A stretch of 64,000 bases of DNA, from the NCBI GenBank assembly GCA_038924905.1, contig JBCKUK010000005.1, positions 1-64,000 of the forward strand, in the 5' to 3' direction. This stretch comes from JBCKUK01 sp038924905 (lineage in GTDB: Bacteria; Pseudomonadota; Gammaproteobacteria; Burkholderiales; Methylophilaceae). Positions 50,088-59,840 of the stretch are shown piece after piece. Under the pieces are notes generated by a model that was not told where the DNA came from, did not search any database, and saw nothing but the letters and a program-made list of their open reading frames with translations. Each line of letters begins with the position of its first letter. Position 1 is the stretch's first letter. Both the position numbers and the translations under genes were made by a program.

Positions 50088-51599
50088 CTAACCTAAAAAT
50101 AGTTTGTAGGCAGGATTTTGTGTTTCATCCCAGTATGGATAACCTAGCTTATCTAGGAAATCAGCAAACCCAGATAGTTCATTCGGCGGCACTTGCATAC
50201 CAACCAGCACGCGCCCGTAGTCCGCGCCGTGGTTGCGATAATGGAATAAGCTAATGTTCCAGCCTTGACCCATAGCGTCCAGGAACTTCATCAATGCGCC
50301 CGGTCTTTCAGGAAACTCAAAGCGATACACTTGCTCATGTTGCGCCTGTGGCGCACGGCCGCCAACCAAGTAGCGCAAATGCAGTTTAGCGAATTCGTTA
50401 TTGGTCAAATCGAGTGCTGGCAAGTCGTGTTGCTTAAGCATTTCAACCAGATGACCAGATTCCTTGCTGTCCAGAATGGCAACCCCTACAAAAATGTGCG
50501 CTTCTTTTGCATCTGAGTAACGATAATTAAATTCGGTGATGCTGCGATTGCCGAGCAGACGGCAGAAATTTTTAAACGAACCAGGTTTTTCTGGGATAGT
50601 GACGGCTAGTACGGCTTCGCGGTTTTCTCCGATCTCAGCGCGCTCAGCAATAAAACGCAGACGGTCAAAATTCATATTAGCGCCAGAGGCGATGCCGATG
50701 ATGGTTTTGCCATGCAGGCGATTACGTTTGACGTACTCTTTGATACCAGCAGTCGCAAGCGCGCCAGCTGGCTCCAAAATAGAGCGCGTATCCTCGAACA
50801 CATCTTTGATGGCAGCGCAGATGGCATCGTTGTCCACTACAATCATTTCATCCACATATTCCTGACACAGCCGGAAAGTTTCTTCTCCTACCTGCTTGAC
50901 GGCTGCGCCATCGGCAAACAGTCCAACTTGCTCTAACATTACGCGCTTGCCCGCCTTGAGCGATTGCATCATCGCGTCCGCGTCCACAGCTTCTACGCCT
51001 ATTACCTTAATTTCTGGCCGCAATTGTTTGACATAGGCGGCTATGCCGGCAATCAAGCCACCACCGCCGACAGAGCAGAAAATCGCGTCAATCGGCTCGG
51101 GATGCTCATTCAATATTTCCATGGCAATCGTGCCTTGGCCTGCGATGACGTCCGGGTCATCGTAAGGGTGCACAAACGTTAGATTTTCTGATTTTTCGAG
51201 CTCTAGTGCATGTAAATAGGCATCAGAGTAAGAATCGCCAGAAAGAACAACTTCTGCACCACGGGCTTTGACTGCATCTACCTTGATTTGCGGCGTTGTG
51301 GTTGGCATCACGATAACAGCGCGGCAGCCTAATTTCTGCGCCGCTAACGCTACGCCCTGAGCATGGTTGCCGGCAGAGGCTGCAATCACCCCTCGCTTTA
51401 GTTTTTCTAAAGGGAGATTCGCCATTTTGTTATGAGCACCGCGCAATTTAAATGAAAATACCGGCTGCATATCTTCGCGCTTGAGCAATATGCGGTTGCC
51501 AAGACGAGCAGACAAGTTTGGCTGAAATTCAAGCGGGGTTTTGACGGCGACATCATAAACACGCGCGGTACGGATTTTTTCCAGATAGTCGTTTTTCAT
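50088..51599 (-). CDS. ilvA: Threonine ammonia-lyase, biosynthetic
   Basis: IlvA deaminates threonine to 2-oxobutanoate, the first step of isoleucine synthesis. The 503-residue protein has the PLP lysine in FSFKLRGAHNKM (about residue 51) and the Gly-rich SVGGGGLI loop. Two C-terminal ACT-like regulatory domains (about 325-500) are typical of the isoleucine-inhibited biosynthetic form. Confidence 0.95.
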   Translation of the reverse strand: MKNDYLEKIRTARVYDVAVKTPLEFQPNLSARLGNRILLKREDMQPVFSFKLRGAHNKMANLPLEKLKRGVIAASAGNHAQGVALAAQKLGCRAVIVMPTTTPQIKVDAVKARGAEVVLSGDSYSDAYLHALELEKSENLTFVHPYDDPDVIAGQGTIAMEILNEHPEPIDAIFCSVGGGGLIAGIAAYVKQLRPEIKVIGVEAVDADAMMQSLKAGKRVMLEQVGLFADGAAVKQVGEETFRLCQEYVDEMIVVDNDAICAAIKDVFEDTRSILEPAGALATAGIKEYVKRNRLHGKTIIGIASGANMNFDRLRFIAERAEIGENREAVLAVTIPEKPGSFKNFCRLLGNRSITEFNYRYSDAKEAHIFVGVAILDSKESGHLVEMLKQHDLPALDLTNNEFAKLHLRYLVGGRAPQAQHEQVYRFEFPERPGALMKFLDAMGQGWNISLFHYRNHGADYGRVLVGMQVPPNELSGFADFLDKLGYPYWDETQNPAYKLFLG

Positions 51600-51717
51600 T
51601 ATGTGGGCTGCGGTGTATGATTCAAGGTTATATTTTTCTTAAGATTCAAAACTATCATTATAAAGAAAACACAGCAGTATAAAGAAAACAACAAAGAAAA
51701 CGTAGGAGTAAAAGTAA

Positions 51718-52374
51718 ATGGCAACGCAGGACGAATTAAAGCAGCAGGTGGCACAGGCCGCCATTGCATATGTTAAGAGTGGCATCATTGGCGTGGGTAC
51801 AGGCTCTACCGCTAATTTTTTTATAGATGAATTAGCCAAGGTAAAAAGCAAAATTGATGGTGCAGTCGCCAGCTCCGAGGCCACGGCGCAACGTCTCCGC
51901 GCCAACGGTATTGAAGTGTTTGACCTGAATAGCGTGGATGGTATGGATATTTATGTCGATGGCGCGGATGAAATTACCGAACATTTGCATATGCTAAAAG
52001 GCGGCGGTGGTGCATTGACGCGTGAGAAAATCGTGGCTGCCTGTGCTAAAAGTTTTATTTGTATTTGTGACGAGAGTAAATTAGTGCCCGTGCTGGGTAA
52101 GTTTCCTTTGCCGGTAGAGGTATTGCCAATGGCACGCAGCTATGTGGCACGTGAACTGGTGAAGCTGGGCGGGCAACCCAGGCTGCGCGACTTTACCACG
52201 AACAATGGCAATGTGATTCTGGATGTCTGGGGTTTGACGATTCTCGATCCTGTTGCGATGGAAGCCAGAATCAATCAAATTGTTGGCGTAGTTACCAACG
52301 GCCTGTTTGCGGCGCGGCCAGCGGATATATTGTTGTTAGCAACATCCAATGGGGTAAAAACGTACAAACGTTAA
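51718..52374 (+). CDS. rpiA: Ribose-5-phosphate isomerase A
   Basis: RpiA interconverts ribose-5-phosphate and ribulose-5-phosphate. The 218-residue protein has VGTGSTANFFID, VDGADEI (with the catalytic Asp) and KGGGGALTREKIVA, the family signatures. It is divergent from ilvA. Confidence 0.95.
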   Translation: MATQDELKQQVAQAAIAYVKSGIIGVGTGSTANFFIDELAKVKSKIDGAVASSEATAQRLRANGIEVFDLNSVDGMDIYVDGADEITEHLHMLKGGGGALTREKIVAACAKSFICICDESKLVPVLGKFPLPVEVLPMARSYVARELVKLGGQPRLRDFTTNNGNVILDVWGLTILDPVAMEARINQIVGVVTNGLFAARPADILLLATSNGVKTYKR

Positions 52375-52390
52375 ATGTTTGAATATAAAG

Positions 52391-52408
52391 TGACATAAAA
52401 TTGTCATA
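52391..52408 (+). promoter_or_regulatory. Pho-box-like site before phoU
   Basis: TGACATA (52391-52397) and TGTCATA (52402-52408) form two 7-base direct repeats with a 4-base spacer, close to the PhoB-binding consensus. They lie 52 bases before the phoU ATG. This suggests a phosphate-regulated, separately expressed phoU. Confidence 0.6.
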
Positions 52409-52460
52409 CTCGGGCGTTAAGCTACTAAATTTGTAGCGTCCAAACTAAAGGGATAGCACC

Positions 52461-53168
52461 ATGCAGTCTGAACATACTTTTAAGCAATACGATGCTGAGT
52501 TGGAGGCCGTGCGCGCCAAGGTTCTGGAAATGGGCGGCCTGGTTGAACAGCAGATTGTGAACGCGATGGATGCGCTGGTAAATGCCAATTTATCTCTGGC
52601 ACAGAGTGTTATTGATAGTGATCATCGGGTAAATGGGCTGGAAGTCCAGGTGGATGAAGACTGTAGCCGCATCATTGTTCGTCGCCAGCCTGCTGCGGGT
52701 GATCTGCGCATGGTAATGATGATGGTTAAAACTATTACCGACCTTGAGCGCATAGGCGATGAAGCTACCAAGATTGCCCGCGTCGCACAAAAAATTTACG
52801 AAACTGACCGCATGTACTCACCGCGTTTTACGGAAATCAAAAACATGGTGAGCTTGGTGCGCGAGATGTTGCATACCGCGCTAGACGCTTTTGCCCGCCT
52901 GGATGATACAAAGACGGTAGAAGTCGCGCGTCAGGATGAGCAGGTGGATGATCAATTTACCGCTGCCACTCGTCAGCTCATCACTTTTATGCTGGAAGAC
53001 CCGCGTACCATTTCAATGTCGCTGGAAGTACTGTTTGTAGCCAAAGCCATTGAGCGCATTGGGGATCACGCCAAGAATATCACCGAATATGTGGTGTATA
53101 TGGTGAAAGGCAAAGATGTACGCCACATTACAGTTGAAGAGATGGAACGCGAAACCTTGCAGTCGTGA
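52461..53168 (+). CDS. phoU: Phosphate signalling protein PhoU
   Basis: PhoU dampens the PhoR/PhoB phosphate response and modulates the Pst transporter. The 235-residue protein has two three-helix PhoU domains, each with the metal-cluster motif: ERIGDEATKIARVA near 95-108 and ERIGDHAKNITEYV near 195-208. No pst genes adjoin it in the window; a Pho-box-like site precedes it. Confidence 0.94.
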   Translation: MQSEHTFKQYDAELEAVRAKVLEMGGLVEQQIVNAMDALVNANLSLAQSVIDSDHRVNGLEVQVDEDCSRIIVRRQPAAGDLRMVMMMVKTITDLERIGDEATKIARVAQKIYETDRMYSPRFTEIKNMVSLVREMLHTALDAFARLDDTKTVEVARQDEQVDDQFTAATRQLITFMLEDPRTISMSLEVLFVAKAIERIGDHAKNITEYVVYMVKGKDVRHITVEEMERETLQS

Positions 53169-53202
53169 TTGCGTGTGGTTTAATCCGGACTCAGCTTGAC
53201 TT

Positions 53203-53475
53203 TTAAGCCTTAGGTGGCACATAGCCCTCAGCAACATCAGCACCAGCGCCAAAGAAGTAGGCCTCAGTCTGCTGCGTTAAATATTTTCGCGCTGCCGGAT
53301 CGGCCAGGCTTAACCTGTTTTCATTCACTAGCATGGTTTGTTGTTTTAACCATGTTGCCCAAGCTTCTTTCGAAACGTTTTCATAGATACGCTTACCTAG
53401 TTCACCGGGATAAGGCGGGAAATCCATACCTTCAGCTTCGTGGCCGAGTTTAATACAATTTACGGTTCTTGCCAT
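53203..53475 (-). CDS. yggX: Iron-trafficking / oxidative damage protection protein YggX
   Basis: YggX protects Fe-S enzymes from oxidation. I start at the ATG giving MARTVNCIKLG, which yields the normal 90 residues; 23 further codons upstream are open but not conserved. The family motifs EGMDFPPYPGELGKRIYENV and AWATWLKQQTMLVNENRL are present. It converges on phoU. Confidence 0.93.
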   Translation of the reverse strand: MARTVNCIKLGHEAEGMDFPPYPGELGKRIYENVSKEAWATWLKQQTMLVNENRLSLADPAARKYLTQQTEAYFFGAGADVAEGYVPPKA

Positions 53476-53602
53476 GGCATTTCTCGATGTATGAATTAAA
53501 GCCAACATCATAGCGCAAGGGTCGAGGCAGGGCGAGGGCTGCATGCCTCAATGAGCCAGCACTGCATGTCGAAGTATGCATGTCAACATGCAGTTTTGTG
53601 GC

Positions 53603-55684
53603 TTAGAATTCACCGCGCAGGCCAAATAACAAAGAACGTCCGCCCAGCGGGGCAATGTCTTTCAAGAACGAGCCATGTTCACGGATTTCCTCATCCAGAA
53701 GATTTCTTGCCTTGGCAAATGCTTCAAGCCCTAGGCCTTTAAGATCAAAAGCGGTCTTGAATTTATAAGTGAATGTAGCATTGACCAGCGTATAGCCATC
53801 GGTCGCCAGTTCATTATCGGCGGTACGATCCTGCTTAAAGCCGCACAATACATCCAGGCGCGAGCCGAACTGGTCAAGTTTGTAATCCAGACCGAAACCC
53901 AGCCGCATGGGCGAAATGCGCGGTAGGGGTTCACCGGTGTCGCGGTTGGTGGCACGTACATAATCGCCGCGCAAATTTAAATCCAGGCTACCGAGGCTTT
54001 CATATATCCTGAATTTAGCCTCAGATTCAAAGCCCTTGAAAATAGCCGAAACTGCGTCAATCATTGCTTCTGCGAGTTCACCATTGGGGTCTGGATCGCC
54101 ATCTATATCAACCGTATTGCCTGTGTTGAAGGTGGTGATGAAATTATTAAAGCGCGTATAAAAACCGCCAATACTGAATGAGTGCTTGCCCGACTTCCAG
54201 CGCAATTGCGCATCTAGGCCGTTGGAGCGCTCCGGACTTAATGAAGAATCTCCAATTTCAAATTGACCGGTGGCAAGGTGAGGGCCATTGGCAAACAGTT
54301 CATTCTGGGTTGGTGCACGCTCGGTATGTGTCAAGTTAGTGCCGAGACTCCAGTTTTCATTGAAGCTATAAAGTGCCCCCGCTGATAAATTTCGCGGGAT
54401 GAAATCTTTGGACTGCGCAGCGCCAAATTTACCACCACCAGCAGAGTCAACCCTTGCTTTATCAATACGGCCTCCCATGGATAGCTTGAGTTGATCTATG
54501 GGAAGTTCTTCATAGAGATAAATACCCTGGCTGACAGTTTGCGTGGAAGGAACAAACGCTTCATCTCCTAAAGCCGAAAATCTGACATTCTGGAATTGCA
54601 AGCCAAGCACGCCAGACAGGTTGCCGATATTGCCGTGCGCAGCCTCTAGCGTACCCTCCATTCCGCGATTGAGAAATATGGTGCCTACTTCCCCACCCTC
54701 AATTTCCTGATGCTTGTAATCGGTGTGCGCAATGCGGAATTTGACGCGGTTAATAAATATTCCCAAATCGCGGGCTTCCGAAGAGAAATCCCAGCGGTCA
54801 CTATCCATTACGATACTTACCCCGGGTTCGGCTACGGTGCCGTACTCGCTATTAAAGGCGGAATAAGACAGGCCGACATAACCGCTGTCAAAGGTTAGCG
54901 AGGCGCCCAACGCACCGCCATCGCCTTCCGAGGCGCTGTTGACCAAGCGTCCACGGGATATGCGCGGCGTACCATCATCTTCACTTTTTCTTTTTGAAAC
55001 GGCGAACCCCGGAATACCGAGGTCATCCGTTTCGCGCTTATAGGCATCCGCATGGATAGCCAGCGTACCGTTGCCGGCATCGATTACTGCGGCGGCGCTT
55101 CTTTCAGCATCCGCACCACCGAACCTTGCCTCACCGCGGCCAATAATACCAACCAGTTTTTCTTTAGGGATGCGGTGATCAACCACGTTTACTACGCCGC
55201 CAACGGCGCCTGAACCATATAGCACTGTAGCTGGACCGCGTATCACGTCAATTTGCTCCGCAATCAGCGTATCTATAGATACCGCATGATCCGGGCTAAG
55301 TGCTGAAGCATCAAGTATACCTACACCATTTTGCATGATCCTTACACGGTCGCCATCCATGCCGCGAATCACAGGTCTGGAGGCGTTTGGACCAAAATAG
55401 CTGGAGCTTACACCCGGGATTGAATTCAAGGTTTCACCCAAAGTACTTTCGCGGCGTAGCGAAAGATCACGCCCGTTAAGTACGGCAACAGGTACGACCA
55501 GATCATCCGAATCAGCACCTAGCGGATTGCCCGTGACTACTATTGACTGAGCCTCGAGATTAATAGCTTTTTCATCTGCGGCAGCGGTGTCTATCAGGAC
55601 AGGAGAATTACTTAAGACAATGGTAACAGCCATTGCAATAGGTTTGCGCGCAAGCATACGCACCATACTGGTATTTTTAATCAT
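53603..55684 (-). CDS. TonB-dependent receptor, ZnuD-like
   Basis: A 693-residue outer-membrane receptor from ATG at 55684, after GAGG. The signal peptide covers about 1-35, the TonB box lies near SIVVTG and the plug at about 60-170 contains ATVLYGSGAVGGVVNVVDHRIP. A 22-strand barrel ends with SFLKDIAPLGGRSLLFGL, which is characteristic of ZnuD-type zinc receptors. The gene behind the small His/Cys protein suggests a joint metal function. I leave the symbol blank because the substrate is inferred. Confidence 0.82.
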   Translation of the reverse strand: MIKNTSMVRMLARKPIAMAVTIVLSNSPVLIDTAAADEKAINLEAQSIVVTGNPLGADSDDLVVPVAVLNGRDLSLRRESTLGETLNSIPGVSSSYFGPNASRPVIRGMDGDRVRIMQNGVGILDASALSPDHAVSIDTLIAEQIDVIRGPATVLYGSGAVGGVVNVVDHRIPKEKLVGIIGRGEARFGGADAERSAAAVIDAGNGTLAIHADAYKRETDDLGIPGFAVSKRKSEDDGTPRISRGRLVNSASEGDGGALGASLTFDSGYVGLSYSAFNSEYGTVAEPGVSIVMDSDRWDFSSEARDLGIFINRVKFRIAHTDYKHQEIEGGEVGTIFLNRGMEGTLEAAHGNIGNLSGVLGLQFQNVRFSALGDEAFVPSTQTVSQGIYLYEELPIDQLKLSMGGRIDKARVDSAGGGKFGAAQSKDFIPRNLSAGALYSFNENWSLGTNLTHTERAPTQNELFANGPHLATGQFEIGDSSLSPERSNGLDAQLRWKSGKHSFSIGGFYTRFNNFITTFNTGNTVDIDGDPDPNGELAEAMIDAVSAIFKGFESEAKFRIYESLGSLDLNLRGDYVRATNRDTGEPLPRISPMRLGFGLDYKLDQFGSRLDVLCGFKQDRTADNELATDGYTLVNATFTYKFKTAFDLKGLGLEAFAKARNLLDEEIREHGSFLKDIAPLGGRSLLFGLRGEF

Positions 55685-55749
55685 TGCATCCTCGCACAAA
55701 GAAAAGTAACGCCAGCCTTGACTACAGGCTGGGCAGCAATTACAGAGTT

Positions 55750-56064
55750 TTATGCGAGGTGCGGGGGAGCGCGAGCAGAGTAAGAGGTGAGGGCGGGACT
55801 ACGGTGATTGTTAGAGCTGAATAATGTTGTCTCAAAACCCGCAGCTAATACGGCTACAGAGAAATAGCTGACACCAAGCGCATGGGCTAGTCCACTAAAG
55901 CTTAGACATTGGCCGCAAGTGCCAGAATGAGGTGCTTTATCCTGTTGTTGTGATGCTGGGTTAAAGTCAGCATAGTGCGAAATTTCATGCACAGCAACAC
56001 CCTGCTGGGCAAGGACGAAGACCAGGGCGAGGGAAAGAGTGAGAATTAGACGGCGCAACATCAC
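55750..56064 (-). CDS. Small secreted His/Cys protein next to the TonB receptor
   Basis: A 104-residue protein with an N-terminal signal or anchor segment (about 3-24), then HEISHYADF, a Gln/His-rich stretch and HSGTCGQCLSFSGLAHALG. The His residues and CxxC could bind metal. It resembles small DUF2946-type proteins found beside metal-linked TonB receptors. It starts 66 bases before the receptor, and a CCAGCCT/AGGCTGG hairpin (55712-55732) lies between them. Confidence 0.6.
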   Translation of the reverse strand: MMLRRLILTLSLALVFVLAQQGVAVHEISHYADFNPASQQQDKAPHSGTCGQCLSFSGLAHALGVSYFSVAVLAAGFETTLFSSNNHRSPALTSYSARAPPHLA

Positions 56065-56115
56065 TATGAGTTTAGCAGAAAATTTTAAGCAATAGGTTGT
56101 GTCGACATGTCAGGC

Positions 56116-56364
56116 CTAATCCAAAAGTTTCGCAATCGCTCTTAATTCCACGTTTGCATCCGGGTAGTCTTCATATTTAGCCTGCGTGCGGGCATACCAA
56201 TAGCGGCTATTGGACTCATCCCCTTCAATTTTATGCAACACCGCATGAATCCAGCAGGCCATAGCGTCATTTGATTCCTGGGCGATTTTGTGCGCCTGAT
56301 CCCATTCGCCGTTTAGAGCGAAAGTGACTGCCTGGGCTAACTGTATGTTCAGTTCAGTGTTCAT
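56116..56364 (-). CDS. Conserved hypothetical protein downstream of xerC
   Basis: An 82-residue, mostly helical protein (LAQAVTFALNGEWDQAHKIA, then DAMACWIHAVLHKIEGDESN) that looks like a short TPR-like helical pair. It starts 24 bases after xerC and is probably cotranscribed with it. No function recognised. Confidence 0.7.
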   Translation of the reverse strand: MNTELNIQLAQAVTFALNGEWDQAHKIAQESNDAMACWIHAVLHKIEGDESNSRYWYARTQAKYEDYPDANVELRAIAKLLD

Positions 56365-56387
56365 GCCGTTGTCTCAAGTTGTATGCG

Positions 56388-57275
56388 TTAGCGCTTTTTC
56401 GCACGCGGATGAGCGGCATCATACACTTTGGCTAGATGTTGGAAGTCGAGGTGGGTATACACCTGCGTTGTGCTGATGTTGGCATGGCCGAGCATCTCTT
56501 GTACGGCGCGCAGATCGCCACTGGATTGCAGCACGTGTGTAGCAAAACTGTGGCGTAACATATGTGGGTGTACATCACTATTGATGCCTTGTTTGATTGC
56601 CCATTCCTTGATTCGATACTGCACTGCACGTGCCGTGAGTCTGCGGCCTTTTTGGTTGGTAAAAATTGCATGTTCTTCAGCGCTGCTAATCGCCATGCGA
56701 GCCTGTAGCCAGGCACGAATAGCGCTGATTGCATGGCTACCAACCGGTACGATGCGGGTTTTATTGCCTTTACCAGTCACGGTCACCGTGCCGTTGTGTA
56801 AATCCAGCGCATCAATATTGAGCCCAACCAGCTCTGCCAAACGCAAGCCAGAAGAATAAAATAATTCCAGGATAGCGCGATCTCGTAGCGTCAGCGGGTC
56901 GTTGCCTTCAATGGCAACCAGTTTTACAGCCTGGTCAGTGGATAAAGCCTGGGGCAAAGACTTGGGAGATTTTGGTGCATGTATGCCAATGCAGGGGTTG
57001 TTGCCAAATTCGTAGCGCTGGGCGAGAAAATTAAAAAATCCACGCCAACTTGAAAGAATGCGCGCAATGCTTTTGCCACCTAGGCCGCGGCTATTCATGG
57101 CGGCGACAAAGCGCCGAATGTGCGTTGTTTTTAATGCTTGCAGTGTTTCTTTGTCGGCCAACTCCATCAGCAGCCGAATGTCTCGCGTGTAATTTTCGCA
57201 GGTAAGCGGACTTAAGCCGCGCTCAAAAGTGAGGTAATCCTGATACTTTGCCAAAAGACTAACGGTCGAGTCCAA
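56388..57275 (-). CDS. xerC: Tyrosine recombinase XerC
   Basis: XerC with XerD resolves chromosome dimers at dif. The 295-residue protein has an N-terminal SAM-like domain and the catalytic RKHRHY set: SSGLRLAELVGL near 150, HMLRHSFATH near 240-249 and the Tyr in STTQVYTHLDF near 275. It lies in the standard dapF-DUF484-xerC order and is a chromosomal recombinase, not an island integrase. Confidence 0.94.
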   Translation of the reverse strand: MDSTVSLLAKYQDYLTFERGLSPLTCENYTRDIRLLMELADKETLQALKTTHIRRFVAAMNSRGLGGKSIARILSSWRGFFNFLAQRYEFGNNPCIGIHAPKSPKSLPQALSTDQAVKLVAIEGNDPLTLRDRAILELFYSSGLRLAELVGLNIDALDLHNGTVTVTGKGNKTRIVPVGSHAISAIRAWLQARMAISSAEEHAIFTNQKGRRLTARAVQYRIKEWAIKQGINSDVHPHMLRHSFATHVLQSSGDLRAVQEMLGHANISTTQVYTHLDFQHLAKVYDAAHPRAKKR

Positions 57276-57290
57276 CTGGTTTGGGTTCTC

Positions 57291-57974
57291 CTAAGCTATA
57301 TATCGTAGTAGCGCCGCACTGACCAATTCACCAATTCGCCTAACGTAGAGCGTTCCCATTTCCGGGTAAAAGCGTTGCTCGTCCTCAGATGCCATTGCCA
57401 GCAAACCAAATACTTTCTCGCCGCGCAGTGCAATTAAAGCGAATGATTTTGGCGCGGCATCTGCACCGAACCAGCTATCGAGCTCCAGCCCCTGGCGATG
57501 ACCGCAGTACGGCGTAACCAGGCTTTGCACCCAACTTTTTAGCTCACTATTGACTGACTGAAATACTTCGTTGGTGCTATCCAAATCATTTTGTGGGGCA
57601 GCCCACAGGCGTATTCCCACGTGAGGCACGGAGAAATCTTCCTGCAAATTGTGTACCAGTAACTGCATTAGCACTGCAAAATTTTGTGTAGCGAGCAAAC
57701 CGAGGCTTAATAGATGCACTTTATCGCTGATAGCGTCATTTTCGACACCATATCGAAGAAATTCAGCGCATTTAGTCTCTAATACGCGGATTTTATCGCG
57801 CTGCGCTAGTTGTTGGCGTTCTGTGAGCGAAACGGTGCCGTTACCATGCGGGCTGGGTAGGTATATCTCGGTAAGCAGTGCAGGGTTGTGTTCAAAAAAT
57901 TGCGGATTTTCGTGCAGATAAGCAGCAACCTGTTCTTCAGTTGCTTGTTCATTGTTTTTTTCTTGAGATGCCAT
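57291..57974 (-). CDS. DUF484 family protein
   Basis: A 227-residue protein with a GAF-like fold, in the conserved place between dapF and xerC. Marks are YLHENPQFFEHNPALLTEIYLP (a helix with NPxFF), VSLTERQQLAQRDKIRVLE and the C-terminal RFYPEMGTLYVRRIGELVSA. Unknown function, widely conserved in proteobacteria. Confidence 0.88.
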   Translation of the reverse strand: MASQEKNNEQATEEQVAAYLHENPQFFEHNPALLTEIYLPSPHGNGTVSLTERQQLAQRDKIRVLETKCAEFLRYGVENDAISDKVHLLSLGLLATQNFAVLMQLLVHNLQEDFSVPHVGIRLWAAPQNDLDSTNEVFQSVNSELKSWVQSLVTPYCGHRQGLELDSWFGADAAPKSFALIALRGEKVFGLLAMASEDEQRFYPEMGTLYVRRIGELVSAALLRYIA

Positions 57975-58019
57975 AGTCGTTCCCTGAGTAAAATTAAACG
58001 CAATAAAAATTAAACAAAC

Positions 58020-58856
58020 CTACTCTACCAACTCAATTTTCCCTTCAAACACGGCCGCCGCTGGGCCTGTCATCCACACCCGGGTACGTTCACCAGCCCA
58101 TGAGATATCAAGCTCACCACCGCGCATGGACACCTTTACCGGCGATTGCAACAATCCAAGCCGAATGCCAGCCACAACCGCGGCGCAAGCGCCTGTCCCG
58201 CATGCGAGCGTTTCGCCGCTACCGCGCTCAAATACGCGAAGGCGTATGTGGTGCGCATCTACAATCTGCATAAAACCCGCGTTTACTCGCTGCGGGAAGC
58301 ATGCGTGCGATTCAATCAACGGACCCTGTAGTGCAACGGGTGCGGTATCTACATCATCCACTATTTGTACTGCATGCGGGTTGCCCACAGACAAAGTCGA
58401 AATATTTATTTGTGAGCCTGCTACATCTATGGTGTAGGTTAATGCCGTTTCATCAGAAACAAACGGAATATCTTTGGGTGCAAAATGCGGCTCGCCCATA
58501 TTCACCGTCACCTGGCCGTTGTTTTCCAATTTGAGTGTAATGATGCCGTTGGCGGTCTCTACACGAATTTCGGTTTTTGGCGTCAAACCTTTGTCGTGCA
58601 CAAACCTTACAAAACAGCGTGCACCATTGCCACATTGTTCTACTTCGTAACCATCGGCGTTAAATATGCGATAGCGAAAATCTGCATTGGCCTGCGTCGG
58701 TTTTTCCACCAGTAAAAGCTGATCACAACCCACACCAAAATGCCTGTCCGCAACTTGGCGAATTTGCTCAGGCGTTAGAGCAACCGCTTGCGAGATAGCA
58801 TCAATGACCACAAAGTCGTTGCCTATGCCCTGCATTTTGGTAAATTCAAGTTTCAT
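58020..58856 (-). CDS. dapF: Diaminopimelate epimerase
   Basis: DapF converts LL- to meso-diaminopimelate for lysine and peptidoglycan. The 278-residue protein has both catalytic cysteines: EQCGNGARCF (about 74-83) and ACGTGACAA (about 218-226). It starts with the family's MKLEFTKMQGIGNDFVVID. First gene of the dapF-DUF484-xerC unit. Confidence 0.95.
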   Translation of the reverse strand: MKLEFTKMQGIGNDFVVIDAISQAVALTPEQIRQVADRHFGVGCDQLLLVEKPTQANADFRYRIFNADGYEVEQCGNGARCFVRFVHDKGLTPKTEIRVETANGIITLKLENNGQVTVNMGEPHFAPKDIPFVSDETALTYTIDVAGSQINISTLSVGNPHAVQIVDDVDTAPVALQGPLIESHACFPQRVNAGFMQIVDAHHIRLRVFERGSGETLACGTGACAAVVAGIRLGLLQSPVKVSMRGGELDISWAGERTRVWMTGPAAAVFEGKIELVE

Positions 58857-58953
58857 TAAAGCCGGCTACTTATTAAATTGCACATTTCACACATTGTAGG
58901 GGAATGCACCTTTAGGCGGTAGCAATGCAGTTTGTAGATGGTAACTTAACACG

Positions 58954-59775
58954 CTAAGGCCGTTTAAAACGACCATAGCTCCATAGGTATTGTTCGGGAC
59001 ATTTGCGCACCAGTCGCTCGATGCCGTTGTTGATGTTTTGCGGTGTTGGCTCTGCCCCCAGTGGCTCGATATGAATGATATAGCCGCGTCCCCAGGACAG
59101 GCGCTCGCCAAAAGCCAGCAATACAACAGCTTGCGAAGATTTAGCCAGTTTTCCCACTAGGGCCATGGTGTAGGCAGGTTGCCCAAAGAAATTTGCCCAC
59201 TCACCTTCATCCGGTTCGGGTACCTGGTCCGGTAAAATACCCACGGCCTCGCCTTGTTTCAAAGCGCGCAACAATGTGCGTATGCCACTTAGGTTAGTGG
59301 GCGCCAATTTTACCAGCCCACGGTTGCGGCCTCCCTCAATCAAAGCTGCGAGTCGGCCGTCGCGTGGTGGCCGATACAGCACGCTAATCGGGTGCCGTGC
59401 AGCATAGTAGAGCGAAGTGATTTCATAGCAGCCCAAGTGTGGCGTCAGGAAAATAATGCCGCGTTTCTCGGCCAAGGCAGCTTCAACATGCTCCCAGCCC
59501 TGACAATCTTTCACTAATTTCAATACCGAGTTTAACGGTCTGAACCATATGACAAAAGCTTCCAGCAAACCCTTACCGGTTTCGCCTATGCTTTTGTTCA
59601 CCAACCGCCGCTGCGCTTGTTCAGAGTCAGCTATATTGACCAGCGCAAGGTTTCTGCGCGTACGTTTGCCAAATGATTCTTTAGAAAAATAAAGCATCCA
59701 ACCACTCACCACACCAAGGGCGTGAATAAAAGGCAAGGGCAGGCTGGCGAAGACTCGAAGTAATGCTTTTAGCAT
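58954..59775 (-). CDS. Lipid A biosynthesis lauroyl/myristoyl acyltransferase (LpxL/HtrB family)
   Basis: This inner-membrane enzyme adds a secondary acyl chain to lipid A. I start at ATG 59775 (273 residues, beginning MLKALLRVFASLPLPF); the frame is open to a GTG at 59826, which would overlap the metK promoter region. The acyltransferase motif H-x4-E is in TPHLGCYE (about residue 105), followed by the PPRDGRLAALIE and PDQVPEP segments. LpxL and LpxM relatives cannot be told apart here. Confidence 0.85.
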   Translation of the reverse strand: MLKALLRVFASLPLPFIHALGVVSGWMLYFSKESFGKRTRRNLALVNIADSEQAQRRLVNKSIGETGKGLLEAFVIWFRPLNSVLKLVKDCQGWEHVEAALAEKRGIIFLTPHLGCYEITSLYYAARHPISVLYRPPRDGRLAALIEGGRNRGLVKLAPTNLSGIRTLLRALKQGEAVGILPDQVPEPDEGEWANFFGQPAYTMALVGKLAKSSQAVVLLAFGERLSWGRGYIIHIEPLGAEPTPQNINNGIERLVRKCPEQYLWSYGRFKRP

Positions 59776-59840
59776 GAAGTTCTTTTTGAAACCGGTCGAA
59801 TTTGCTATTCTAGCAATCTTTTTCACGAATCGATGGCAAT

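Noticed and set aside
56388..57275. XerC as an island integrase
   Set aside because: It is full length and in the conserved dapF-DUF484-xerC order, so it is the chromosomal dimer-resolution enzyme.
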